From assembly GCA_016721425.1 (NCBI GenBank), contig JADKID010000011.1:186001-250000 (forward strand): 64,000 nt of DNA. The letters run 5' to 3'. Of the stretch, positions 1-8,623 are shown in pieces (positions within the stretch are counted from its first letter, which is position 1; the number at the start of each line of letters is the position of its first letter). The notes beneath the pieces are model-generated. The model had not been told where the DNA came from, ran no database searches, and saw only the letters and a program-made list of their open reading frames with translations. Source of the stretch: Bryobacterales bacterium (GTDB taxonomy: Bacteria > Acidobacteriota > Terriglobia > Bryobacterales > Bryobacteraceae). Made by a program: the position numbers and the translations under genes.

Positions 1-129
1 TTGGAAGGCGTCTACCATCGGCGCGAGTGGTATGCGTGGCTGCGGGAGCGGAAGCCGGTGGCGCGGATCGGGTATTCGATCCTGGTGTATGACGTGGGCG
101 ACGTCGCACAGCCCGCTACCGCTTTTTGA
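1..129 (+). CDS. Membrane glycosyltransferase, C-terminal fragment
   Basis: The last 42 codons of a gene that begins before the window, read in frame 1 and ending in TGA. The tail contains EWYAWLRERKPVARIGYS followed by ILVYDV. This kind of ending is found at the C-terminus of multi-spanning ArnT/PMT-like (GT39) glycosyltransferases, where it is the last periplasmic segment. Family assignment rests on this short motif only, so it is tentative. Its 3' end overlaps the end of the convergent gene on the minus strand by 14 bp. Confidence 0.5.
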   Translation: MEGVYHRREWYAWLRERKPVARIGYSILVYDVGDVAQPATAF

Positions 130-1123
130 GCGTCTTTTCCATGTCTTTGAGCGCCTTTTCGCGGTCGCCGGAGGCCCAGAGGCTCTCCAGTGAGACATCG
201 GACCAGCCGGCGACGCGTCCGGCGAGCAGGTAGGCGGGCAGGGCGTGGGGCAGGTGCTGCCAGCGCGCCATTTCGAGGAGGGCGGGCATGGCGCGGTCGC
301 GGATATTGCCGATGGTGTTGGAGTCGCGCTTCTCCGTGAAGAGGAGCAGCACGCGGGAGGCCTCCAGACGGTCACTGAGCTCGACGGAGTTGAGCATCTC
401 GACAAACCAGGTGGGCTGGACGCGGAGATTCTCGGCCGGGTGAGCGATGGCGTAGACGGCGAGCGCCTTGGTGGCGCGGGTGGCGTTGGCGCGGACGGAG
501 GCGTCGGGATCCTGGAGCGCCTGGAGGAGTTCTTTCAGGACGGCCGCCTTGTCCGGACCGTAGCCGAGGACGTAGGCGGCGATGGAGCGCTGCTCGGGTT
601 CAAAGGCGTTGGCCAGCACGCTGGCGATGGTGTGGAAGTGGAGCTCGGCCAGGCCGATGAGGCGCTCCTGGGCGACGCGGCAGGGCAGATTCTGCATCAG
701 GGAGTGGCCGGCGGTGAGGTCCTCTTTCAGATCGCCCTCGGCTGAGGCGCGGCTGAGGGCGGAGGAGAAATCGGCGTAGGCGGCGAGGATCTCCTTGGGC
801 AGTTCCACCTCCTCCTGCGGATAGGGGCGGTAGGTGAAGGCGTTGGCGCCGCGCTCTAGGATGCCGACGTAGAGCACGGGTTTGCCCTGGTCGCAGCAGA
901 ATGCCTCCAGGCGGGCCTGGACGATGCCGTCTATGGCCTCCAGCGCCTCTTCCACATCGCCTTTGGATTTGGGCAGCAGGTCACCGGGCCGGGCGCCGAT
1001 CGCCTTTTGAATCTTTTCGCGGGAGACCTTGCCGGCGCCGAAGATCTCGACGACGCCGATTCTGGGCTGGGCCAGCAACGGCATGGCGAGCAGCGCCAGC
1101 GCCAGCAGGCAGAGTATTCGCAT
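116..1123 (-). CDS. Secreted POTRA-like plus HEAT-repeat protein
   Basis: 335 residues. Residues 1-19 form a signal peptide (MRILCLLALALLAMPLLAQ). Residues 20-90 resemble a POTRA domain: the pattern RIGVVEIFGAGKVSREKI, then a paired-strand region ending in VLYVGILERG, is like the POTRA folds of FtsQ and BamA. Residues 150-330 are helical and look like HEAT/armadillo repeats (DPDASVRANATRATKAL is a typical HEAT helix). A periplasmic binding or scaffold role is inferred; no catalytic motif is visible. It is divergent from the SulP gene across 66 bp and convergent with the glycosyltransferase end. Confidence 0.7.
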   Translation of the reverse strand: MRILCLLALALLAMPLLAQPRIGVVEIFGAGKVSREKIQKAIGARPGDLLPKSKGDVEEALEAIDGIVQARLEAFCCDQGKPVLYVGILERGANAFTYRPYPQEEVELPKEILAAYADFSSALSRASAEGDLKEDLTAGHSLMQNLPCRVAQERLIGLAELHFHTIASVLANAFEPEQRSIAAYVLGYGPDKAAVLKELLQALQDPDASVRANATRATKALAVYAIAHPAENLRVQPTWFVEMLNSVELSDRLEASRVLLLFTEKRDSNTIGNIRDRAMPALLEMARWQHLPHALPAYLLAGRVAGWSDVSLESLWASGDREKALKDMEKTLKKR

Positions 1124-1189
1124 TACATACTAGGATGGCGCATAGGGGGATTTGGTTCCGAACGCTACAATAGTAGTGTGCCTCCATGG

Positions 1190-2839
1190 ATGCCTAAGTT
1201 CTTTCAGTGCCTGAAAGACTACAACCTCAAAACCTTCATCGCTGATCTGATTGCCGGCGTGACCGTTGGCCTGGTGGCCCTGCCGCTGGCCATGGCGTTT
1301 GCCATTTCGTCGGGGATGCCGCCGCAAGCGGGCATCTACTGCGCGGTGGTGACGGGCTTTTTGATCTCGTTCCTGGGCGGATCGATGACGCAGATCGGCG
1401 GGCCTACGGGCGCCTTTGTCGTGGTGGTGGCGGGCATCGTCACGCAATACGGGATCCAGGGGCTGTTTCTGTGCACGATCATGGCGGGCATCATTCTGGT
1501 GGTGCTGGGCCTGACGGGCATGGGGACGGCGATTAAGTTCATTCCGCGCCCGATCGTGATCGGGTTCACGAACGGCATTGCACTGCTGATTGCGAGTACG
1601 CAGATCAAGGATTTCTTCGGGCTGAAGATCGACAAGGTGCCTGGCGAGTTTACGGATCGCATGGAGTCGCTGTTTGAGAATGCTGGCACGTTCTCTGTCG
1701 AAGAGACGGCAGTGGGCGTGATTTCGCTGCTGGTGATTCTGTTTTTCGTGAAGTTCGTGAAGAAGGTGCCGGGGACGATCGTCGCGCTATTTGGCGCGAC
1801 GCTGGCGGTGACGCTGCTGAATCTGGACGTGCAGACGATCGGCACGAAGTTCGGCGGCATTCCGGCGGGTCTGCCCGAGATTCACATAGTGCAGTGGAAG
1901 TGGACAATGGTCCGGTCATTGATCGGTCCGGCGATCACGGTGGCGATGCTGGGCGCGATTGAGAGCCTGCTGTCGGCGGTAGTAGCGGACCGCATGAGCG
2001 GCGACAAGCACAATCCGAACACGGAGCTATTTGCTCAGGGCGTGGCAAACCTGCTGGCGCCTGCCTTTGGGGGATTGCCGGCCACGGGCGCGATCGCCCG
2101 CACGGCCACCAACATTCGCAGCGGCGCCAAGACACCGGTAGCCGGCATGATCCACGCGCTGACGCTGCTGGTGGTATTGCTTGTGGCCGCTCCGCTGGCG
2201 AAGAACATACCGATGGCGGCGCTCTCGGCGATCCTGTTCATCGTGGCGTACAACATGGGCGAGTGGGGCGAGATTCCAGAGATCATCCGGCTGGGCAAGC
2301 GCGACGTCTCCGTGTGGGCGGCCACGTTCCTGCTGACTGTCTTCGTGGATCTGACGGTAGCGGTGGAGTTTGGCATGATCATCGCCGCGCTCATCTTCAT
2401 CGGGCGCGTGGCGTTGACCACCACGGTGTCGCAGGTGACGGACGACTATCTGCAAAAAGGCTGGCAGCACATCCTGCAGGACAAGAAGATCCCGCCGTAT
2501 GCGACGATCTTCCGCATCCACGGACCGTTTCTCTTTGGCTCCACCGACAAGCTGGAGGAGGTGGAGCACCGGATTCCCGATTTGCCGCCGGTGGTGATCC
2601 TGCGACTGCGGAACATGACAGCCATTGATGCCACGGGCATCCACGCCTTGGGCGTATTTGCGGACAAGCTGAAGGCGAGCGGGCGGGAGTTGCTGATCTG
2701 CGGCGCGCCGTGGCAGCCTCTGCGGATGATGAAAAAGGCGAAGTTTGAGCGGCACGTGGAGGCGGACAATATCTGCGACAACGTGGAGCAGGCTATTGAG
2801 CGGGCGGCGGTGGTGCATGCCCGGTTGACGGCGGCCTGA
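1190..2839 (+). CDS. SulP-family anion transporter with STAS domain
   Basis: 549 residues from ATG 1190. About 10-12 membrane segments carry SulP signatures: VGLVALPLAMAFAISSGMPP followed by AGIYCAVVTG and LGGSMTQIGGPTGAF near the N-terminus. A cytoplasmic STAS domain occupies the last ~120 residues (AIDATGIHALG is the STAS phosphorylation-loop region, here with Thr). The family exchanges sulfate, bicarbonate or other anions across the inner membrane; the substrate cannot be read from sequence. A GTG at 1178 is also in frame and lies six bases after a TACAAT box (1166-1171), so a leaderless transcript starting at 1178 is a real alternative. The 3' end overlaps hemH by 47 bp on the opposite strand. 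Confidence 0.92.
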   Translation: MPKFFQCLKDYNLKTFIADLIAGVTVGLVALPLAMAFAISSGMPPQAGIYCAVVTGFLISFLGGSMTQIGGPTGAFVVVVAGIVTQYGIQGLFLCTIMAGIILVVLGLTGMGTAIKFIPRPIVIGFTNGIALLIASTQIKDFFGLKIDKVPGEFTDRMESLFENAGTFSVEETAVGVISLLVILFFVKFVKKVPGTIVALFGATLAVTLLNLDVQTIGTKFGGIPAGLPEIHIVQWKWTMVRSLIGPAITVAMLGAIESLLSAVVADRMSGDKHNPNTELFAQGVANLLAPAFGGLPATGAIARTATNIRSGAKTPVAGMIHALTLLVVLLVAAPLAKNIPMAALSAILFIVAYNMGEWGEIPEIIRLGKRDVSVWAATFLLTVFVDLTVAVEFGMIIAALIFIGRVALTTTVSQVTDDYLQKGWQHILQDKKIPPYATIFRIHGPFLFGSTDKLEEVEHRIPDLPPVVILRLRNMTAIDATGIHALGVFADKLKASGRELLICGAPWQPLRMMKKAKFERHVEADNICDNVEQAIERAAVVHARLTAA

Positions 2840-3794
2840 TGGGGGCGGGGCAGCAATCCTGACGGCAGGGATCGGCCTCTGGCACGCCGGCGATGCGCTC
2901 TTCTATGAGCTCGCGGATCATGGCGATGAAGCGCGGGTGGGTGCTGGCGGTGGCGGCGCGGACGAAGCCGAGGCCCAGCGAGCGGGCGCGCCCGGCTGCT
3001 TCGTAATCGAGATCGTAGAGCACTTCCATGTGGTCTGAGATGAAGCCGATGGGGGCGACCACGACGCTGGTGGCGCCGGCCGCTTTGACCTCGTCGATGG
3101 CCTTGAGGATGTCAGGCTCCAGCCACGGCTGCTGCGGCGGGCCGCTGCGGCTCTGGTAGACGAGGCGGTGCGCGATGCCGCCGGCGCCCGCGGCGATCAG
3201 GCGGGCGGCGTTTTCCAACTGCTCCACATATTTCGAAGTGCGCGCCATCTCCATGGGGATGGAGTGTGCTGTGAAGAGAACTGCGGCGCCGGGCGCCCGG
3301 GCGAGCGCCGCCTGCAACGCCTCGACGTTGGGCGTGATGAAGCCGGGATGGCTGTTGAAGTGGCGGAGCTTCTCAAAGATGGGCGCGCCGATGCCGATGG
3401 CCATGCGGGCGCGCTCGATGTCTTCCTGATACTGGCGGCAGGCGGAGTAGGAGCTGTAGGCGGAGGTGACGAAGACGAGCGCGCGCTGGACGCCGTCTTT
3501 CACCATCTGGCGCATGGTGTCGGCGAGCATGGGGTGCCAGTTGCGGTTACCCCAGTAGATGGGGAGGCGGAGGCCGTGGGCATCGAGCTCGGGGCGGAGG
3601 GCGGCGATGAGGGCGCGGCACTGATCGTTGATGGGGCTCCTGCCGCCGAAGTGATGGTAGTGTTCGGCCACCTCCTCCATGCGGGCGCGGGGCACGTTGC
3701 GGCCGCGTAGGACGTTTTCGAGAAAGGGCATCACGTCGGCCGGCTGCTCGGGTCCGCCAAAGCTCAAAACCAGCACTGCGTCGTAGGTGGGCAT
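2793..3794 (-). CDS. hemH: Ferrochelatase, probable [2Fe-2S] type
   Basis: 333 residues; inserts ferrous iron into a porphyrin in the last steps of haem synthesis. Visible landmarks are LVLSFGGPEQPADVMPFL at the N-terminus, VFVTSAYSSYSACRQY at ~108-122, the active-site histidine in LFTAHSIP (His177) and the DHMEVLYDLD segment (Glu257). Cys119 together with Cys310, Cys314 and Cys315 in the C-terminal tail matches the internal-plus-C-terminal cysteine arrangement of bacterial ferrochelatases that bind a [2Fe-2S] cluster; cluster binding is inferred. ATG 3794 is preceded by AGAAAGAG. The last 15 codons lie inside the end of sulP on the other strand. Confidence 0.93.
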   Translation of the reverse strand: MPTYDAVLVLSFGGPEQPADVMPFLENVLRGRNVPRARMEEVAEHYHHFGGRSPINDQCRALIAALRPELDAHGLRLPIYWGNRNWHPMLADTMRQMVKDGVQRALVFVTSAYSSYSACRQYQEDIERARMAIGIGAPIFEKLRHFNSHPGFITPNVEALQAALARAPGAAVLFTAHSIPMEMARTSKYVEQLENAARLIAAGAGGIAHRLVYQSRSGPPQQPWLEPDILKAIDEVKAAGATSVVVAPIGFISDHMEVLYDLDYEAAGRARSLGLGFVRAATASTHPRFIAMIRELIEERIAGVPEADPCRQDCCPAPIRPPSTGHAPPPPAQ

Positions 3795-3861
3795 GCTCTT
3801 TCTAGGATGCTTCACGAGGCGGGGTAGGCGCACTGGCATATGCGACAATGCGAGTTTCCCC

Positions 3862-5244
3862 ATGAATCGCCGACACTTTCTCTCTCTGGCGCCCGCAGCG
3901 GCGTCGTTTGCCCAGACGCGCCCGTCATTGACGGAGACGTATCGCGATGCCGCGTCGCGGCTGATTGGCGCGGCGCTGACGGACGAGGGCGGCTGGACGA
4001 AGATGCAGTATCTGTGCGACCGCATCGGGCACCGTCTGGCCGGCTCGAAGGGGCTGGAGCGGGCGGTGGAGTGGTCCGCGGCGGAGATGAAGCGCGAGGG
4101 TTTGGCCAACGTGGTGACGCCGCTGGTGAAGGTGCCGCACTGGGTGCGCGGGGCGGAGAGCCTGATGATGATGGCGCCGCTGGAATCGCCGGTGGCGATG
4201 CTGGGCCTGGGCGGCAGCGTGGCGACGCCGCCGGAGGGGATCACGGCCGAGGTGCTGTGCGTATCGAGCTATGAGGAGCTGGAGGCCGCGGGCGAGGCGA
4301 AGGTGCGCGGGCGCATCGTGCTCTACGATGTGCCGTGGCAGGGCTATGGCCGGACGGTGGCGTACCGCAGCGGTGGCGCGGTGCGGGCGGCGAAACTGGG
4401 CGCGGTGGCGGCATTGGTGCGCAGCGTCACTCCGGTGAGCCTGCGCTCGCCGCACACGGGCATGATGTCCTATGCGGAGGGCACGCCGAAGATCCCGGCG
4501 GCGGCGGTCTCGGTGGAGGATTCTCTGCGGATCCACCGGTTGATCGATAGCGGCGTGGCGGTGAGGCTGCGGCTGCGCATGGAGGCGAAGACGCTGCCGG
4601 ATGCGGACTCGGCCAACGTGATCGGCGAGATTGTGGGGCGCGAGAAGCCGGAAGAGATTGTGGTGATGGGCGGCCACAGCGATTCGTGGGATGTGGGGCA
4701 GGGCGCGCAGGACGATGCGTCGGGTTGTGTAGCGGCGTGGCAGGGGATTCTGCTGGCGAAGCAACTGGGATTGCGGCCGCGGCGGACGCTGCGGGTGTGC
4801 CTGTGGGTGAACGAGGAGAACGGACTGCGGGGCGGGGCGGCGTACCGGGAGTGGGCGGGCGCGACGGTGAGGAATCATGTGGCGGCGGTGGAGATGGATG
4901 GCGGAGCGGAACGGCCGGCGGGGTTTGGGCTGTCCATTCAAGGCGCGGCGCCGGAGGTGATGGCGCGGGCGCTGGGGCGGATGAAAGAGATCGGCGTTCT
5001 GCTACGGGGAATTGGGGCTGGTGAGATGACGGCGGGCGGGGGCGGCGCCGATATCGGGCCTATCATGCGGGACGGAGTGCCGGGGATTGGGCACCGGTCC
5101 GTGGGGCAGCGCTATTTTGAGTGGCATCACACGGATGCGGACACGCTGGACAAGATCGACAAGCAGGATTTCCGGCTGAATACGGCGGCGATGGCGGTGT
5201 TGGGGTTTGTGCTGGCGGACATGCCGGAACGGCTGGCTGATTAG
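3862..5244 (+). CDS. M28 zinc peptidase, carboxypeptidase Q-like, Tat-type signal
   Basis: 460 residues. The N-terminus MNRRHFLSLAPAAASFAQ is a short twin-arginine type signal peptide. A protease-associated (PA-like) insert lies around residues 125-250. Zinc-peptidase motifs follow: GGHSDSWDVG then QDDASG (~269-288), NEENG (~316-320) and WHHTDADTLDKID (~420-432). This order fits glutamate carboxypeptidase II/carboxypeptidase Q-like M28B aminopeptidases, acting outside the inner membrane. The start at 3862 follows GACAAT (3844-3849), suggesting a leader of only about 6 nt. It is divergent from hemH over 67 bp. Confidence 0.9.
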   Translation: MNRRHFLSLAPAAASFAQTRPSLTETYRDAASRLIGAALTDEGGWTKMQYLCDRIGHRLAGSKGLERAVEWSAAEMKREGLANVVTPLVKVPHWVRGAESLMMMAPLESPVAMLGLGGSVATPPEGITAEVLCVSSYEELEAAGEAKVRGRIVLYDVPWQGYGRTVAYRSGGAVRAAKLGAVAALVRSVTPVSLRSPHTGMMSYAEGTPKIPAAAVSVEDSLRIHRLIDSGVAVRLRLRMEAKTLPDADSANVIGEIVGREKPEEIVVMGGHSDSWDVGQGAQDDASGCVAAWQGILLAKQLGLRPRRTLRVCLWVNEENGLRGGAAYREWAGATVRNHVAAVEMDGGAERPAGFGLSIQGAAPEVMARALGRMKEIGVLLRGIGAGEMTAGGGGADIGPIMRDGVPGIGHRSVGQRYFEWHHTDADTLDKIDKQDFRLNTAAMAVLGFVLADMPERLAD

Positions 5245-5262
5245 CGATAAGATGGAGTCCCT

Positions 5263-5694
5263 ATGATCAAACAGATTCTTGTCCTGAGTATGGCCCTGCT
5301 TGCCGCACCGCTGTTTGCTGCTGAAGATGCCGCCAAAGCGGTGGAGGCTGCTGAGCGCGGCTGGGCTGAAGGCATCACCAAGAACGACTTCGCATTGCTG
5401 GACAAAGTGCTGGCGAACGATCTGACCTATACGCACTCCAATCTGGCCGTGGATACGAAGGAAAGCTACATCGGCAATTTGAAGTCCGGCAAGTCCAAGT
5501 ACACCAGCGTGGACTACAGCAAGCTGACCGTGCAGGTGTTGTCGAAGGACGCGGCGATCACGATCTGCCGCGCGAAGGTCACGACGCTTGCCAACGGCAA
5601 GCCGAACCCGATGGACATGTCCTTGCTGCACGTGTACAAGAAGAACGGCAAGCAGTGGCAGATGGTGGCGCACCAATCGGCGCGTTTGCCCTAA
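5263..5694 (+). CDS. Secreted SnoaL/NTF2-like (DUF4440) protein
   Basis: 143 residues. Residues 1-19 are a signal peptide (ending PLFAAE). The rest matches the DUF4440/SnoaL-like NTF2 fold: helix AAERGWAEGITKNDFALLDKV, then LANDLTYTHSNLAVDTK, and closing strands MSLLHVYKKNGKQWQMVAHQ. These domains form an open cone and serve either as small-molecule enzymes or as unexplained periplasmic proteins; no catalytic residues can be assigned. The ATG is 18 bp after the M28 peptidase stop with GGAG five bases upstream, so it may be co-transcribed. Its 3' end overlaps gtrA (minus strand) by 4 bp. Confidence 0.85.
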   Translation: MIKQILVLSMALLAAPLFAAEDAAKAVEAAERGWAEGITKNDFALLDKVLANDLTYTHSNLAVDTKESYIGNLKSGKSKYTSVDYSKLTVQVLSKDAAITICRAKVTTLANGKPNPMDMSLLHVYKKNGKQWQMVAHQSARLP

Positions 5695-6089
5695 CGAAAT
5701 AGCAGCGCCTTGCGCGCTCCGAAATTCCAGAGAAACACGACACCGGCGGTGATCCCCTTGGACGCCATGTAGTGCAGGTGCGCGCGCTCGGTGAGCAGCC
5801 AGAGGCCAGCCTGATTGAGGCCGAGACCGATGATGCCGATGGCGGTGAAAGCGGCAAATTCCAGAGACGTGCTGGAGAGCGTACGGCGCTGGAAGACCCA
5901 GGCGCGGCTCAGCGCGTAGTTGGTGACGAGGCCCAGCACGAAGGCGATGGCGGCCGACGTCAGATAGTGCAGATGGGCGAGCTCGGTGAGTGCATAGAGC
6001 GTGCCGAAATCGATCGCGAAGGCCAGGCCGCCCACTACCAGATAGCGGGCGAACTGGCCGGTGGTGGAGGCGCGATCGAGCAACGGCAT
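5691..6089 (-). CDS. GtrA-family membrane protein
   Basis: 132 residues with four hydrophobic helices. The N-terminal FARYLVVGGLAFAIDFGTLY is the standard GtrA opening and the C-terminus WNFGARKALLFR is equally typical. GtrA-like proteins are small inner-membrane proteins implicated in moving lipid-linked sugars (for example undecaprenyl-phosphate glucose) for O-antigen or cell-wall glycosylation. The ATG lies 2 bp after the stop of the YbbP-like permease, so it is the last gene of the ybbA-ybbP-gtrA operon on the minus strand. A functional link with that ABC system is not established. Confidence 0.9.
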   Translation of the reverse strand: MPLLDRASTTGQFARYLVVGGLAFAIDFGTLYALTELAHLHYLTSAAIAFVLGLVTNYALSRAWVFQRRTLSSTSLEFAAFTAIGIIGLGLNQAGLWLLTERAHLHYMASKGITAGVVFLWNFGARKALLFR

Positions 6090-6091
6090 GG

Positions 6092-8623
6092 CTACTCGTC
6101 CCGCAACACTTCCAGCGGGCGCTGCGAGAGGATCCGGATGGAGGCCAGCCAGCCGGCGGCCACGGCGAGCAGAGTGGTGAGGGCGATGGTGGTGAGGTTG
6201 GGCGCCCAGGCGAAGCTCCATTTGGCGTCGAGGAAGCGGATGAGCAGCAGGCGCGAGAACGTGGTGGCGAGGCCCGCGCCCATGATGCCGGCGACCAGGC
6301 CGAGGATGGCAAATTCCACGGAGAAGATGGAGATCAGCAGGCGGCGGCGGGCGCCGAGCGTCTTGAGCACGGCCGATTCGCGGGTGCGCCGCAGGCGTGT
6401 GCCGGCGACGGTGGAGGCGAGGATGATGGCGCCGGCGAGGATGGCGAAGGCCGAGATGAAGCGGACGACGAGCGAGACCTGATCCACCACGTCCTGCACG
6501 ATGTTGATGACCTCGGCGACGTTGATGACGGTGACGGAGGGGAAGCGCCTGTAGGCCTCGCGCTGAAAGACAGCGATGCTGGGGGGCGGCAGGCGGACGG
6601 TGCCGAGCCATTGCGTGGGCAGCCCCTGGAGCGCAGCGCGATTGAACAGGAACTCGTCGTCGGAGCCGGGGCGGACGGATTCCACACGGTGGATGGCGGC
6701 GACTTTGACATCGAAGCTCCTGCCCACCGATTCCCAGCGGAGCGTCATGCCGGGCTCGATTTTGAGCATTTCGGCGGAGCTTTCAGAGACCGACATGAGC
6801 TTGTCCTGATCGGCGGCAGTCCACCAGGCGCCCTTGCGGAGTTGCAGGTCGTCGGGCTTGGCGTCTACCCAGGTGACTTGGCGGGTGAAGCGGGCGCGGC
6901 GGTTGAAGCCCTTGAGGACGAACTTCTCGACGGGCGTGCCGTTGACGAGGACCAGACGCGCGGGGGAGAGCGAGGAGAGCCGGGGCTTGACGACGGCGTC
7001 TTTCTGCTGGGCGAGGAACGTGCTGACGGCTTCGCGATCGCGATCTGTGACGTTGATCAGGAACACGTTGGGTGCGCCCTTGGGGGCGGCGCCGGCGACA
7101 TCCTGCAGGAGCGTGGTCTGCACCAGGTAGATGGTGAGCGTGAACATCACTCCGATGCCGAGCGCGACCAGGACACTGGGGGCGTGGTTGCCGGGCCGGT
7201 AGATGTTGGCCATGCCGTGGCGCAGGGCCATGGGCAGGCGCAGCGGCGACCAGCGGACGAAGAGCTTCAAACCGCGCAGCAACAGCCACGCGATGGCGGC
7301 GAGAAGGAGCAGCGCCGCGGCCAGGCCGCCGATGAAATAGGCGCCCATTTGTGGGGATTCGGCCAGCCAGCCGGCGATGCCGCCCAGGCCGGCGAGGATC
7401 AGCGCGCCGCTGAGGATGGAGGGCAGTTGTTTCCGCAGCCGCATGGCCCACCGGGCGCGGAGCTCCGGCATCTCGCGGCGGAAGATCATGGCCGGCTTCA
7501 CGTCGCGCACCGCCAGCAGCGGCGGGATGGTGAAGAGCAGTGTGACCAGGATGCCCACGGCGATACCCTCCAGGGCGAACGAGGGGCTCCACGGGATGCT
7601 CTGAAACGGGAAGTAGCGGGCCAGCAAAATGGGGAACAGGGCCTGGACACCTGCGCCGACGATGACGCCGGCCAGGCCGCCCGTGAGGCCCAGCAGCATG
7701 GTTTGCATCGTGTAGATGCCCATGATCTGGGAGGAGCGCGCGCCCAGGCATTTGAGGATCGCGATGGTATCGAGGCGCTGCTGGAGGTGGGCGTAGATGG
7801 CGGTGGCCACGCCGAGCGCGCCGACGATGAGGGCGATGAGGGAGACGAGGCTGAGGAACGTAGTGGAGCGATCGAGGGCGCGCGTGATGGCGGGGTTGGT
7901 CTCGCGGTAGTCCACGACCTGCGCTTCGGGAAAGGCCTTCTTGAGGCCGTCGCGGATCTGCTGCACGTCGATGGCGGGCGCCACGGGGAGTTTGAAGAGG
8001 AAGCGTTGAGAGGCGCGGGAGCCGTAGATCATGAGGCCGCTGCGCTCCAGGCCTTCGCGCGTGATCATGACGCGGGGGCCGATGTTGAGCGAGCCGGTCA
8101 TGCGGTCCGGCTCCATCTTCACCACGCCGCAGACGGCGTATTCCGCCGCGCCGAGCTTGACGCTGGAGCCCACCTGCAGATTGAGGCGGAGCGAGAGATC
8201 GTCGGAAATGGCGATGGTGTCTTTGTTGAGCACCTGGGCGAGCGGCGCGGCGGGCTCGAGTTCCACCTTGCCGTACCAGGGGTAGGTGAGCGGATCGAGC
8301 GCCTTGACGCTGACCAGCACGGGCGATTCGCCCTCGCGCGCCATCATGGAGACGGTCTCGGTGATGTGGCTGAGGCGGGCGCCCTTGGCGATCCACTTGT
8401 CCATCTCCTGGGTCTGGGGTTTGGTGGCGTCGCCGAACTGGCGGACCGTGAGATCGGCGGCCATCAGGGTGCGCGCTTCGCGCTTGAGGGCCTCAAAGAA
8501 CGCGGAAGAGAAGCCACGCACTCCGGTGAGCGCGCCCACTCCGGCGGCCACTCCGAAGATGACAAAGACGAACTTGGGGGCAGAGGCGCGGGCCTCGCGC
8601 CACGCCATTTTCCAGGCAATCAT
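6092..8623 (-). CDS. YbbP-like ABC transporter permease (FtsX/MacB fold)
   Basis: 843 residues; about ten membrane helices in three clusters (N-terminal helix ~15-40, ~250-370, ~430-480 and C-terminal ~715-835) separated by two large extracytoplasmic domains. FtsX motifs include LALIVGALGVATAIYAHLQQ with DTIAILKCLGARSSQI and, at the C-terminus, RRTRESAVLKTLGARRRLL. This duplicated layout is that of E. coli YbbP. The ATG overlaps the stop of the ATPase gene as ATGA, indicating coupled translation. ATG 8623 is preferred over an in-frame ATG 66 bp upstream because of that overlap. The substrate is unknown; lipid or lipoprotein handling is the usual proposal. Confidence 0.92.
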   Translation of the reverse strand: MIAWKMAWREARASAPKFVFVIFGVAAGVGALTGVRGFSSAFFEALKREARTLMAADLTVRQFGDATKPQTQEMDKWIAKGARLSHITETVSMMAREGESPVLVSVKALDPLTYPWYGKVELEPAAPLAQVLNKDTIAISDDLSLRLNLQVGSSVKLGAAEYAVCGVVKMEPDRMTGSLNIGPRVMITREGLERSGLMIYGSRASQRFLFKLPVAPAIDVQQIRDGLKKAFPEAQVVDYRETNPAITRALDRSTTFLSLVSLIALIVGALGVATAIYAHLQQRLDTIAILKCLGARSSQIMGIYTMQTMLLGLTGGLAGVIVGAGVQALFPILLARYFPFQSIPWSPSFALEGIAVGILVTLLFTIPPLLAVRDVKPAMIFRREMPELRARWAMRLRKQLPSILSGALILAGLGGIAGWLAESPQMGAYFIGGLAAALLLLAAIAWLLLRGLKLFVRWSPLRLPMALRHGMANIYRPGNHAPSVLVALGIGVMFTLTIYLVQTTLLQDVAGAAPKGAPNVFLINVTDRDREAVSTFLAQQKDAVVKPRLSSLSPARLVLVNGTPVEKFVLKGFNRRARFTRQVTWVDAKPDDLQLRKGAWWTAADQDKLMSVSESSAEMLKIEPGMTLRWESVGRSFDVKVAAIHRVESVRPGSDDEFLFNRAALQGLPTQWLGTVRLPPPSIAVFQREAYRRFPSVTVINVAEVINIVQDVVDQVSLVVRFISAFAILAGAIILASTVAGTRLRRTRESAVLKTLGARRRLLISIFSVEFAILGLVAGIMGAGLATTFSRLLLIRFLDAKWSFAWAPNLTTIALTTLLAVAAGWLASIRILSQRPLEVLRDE

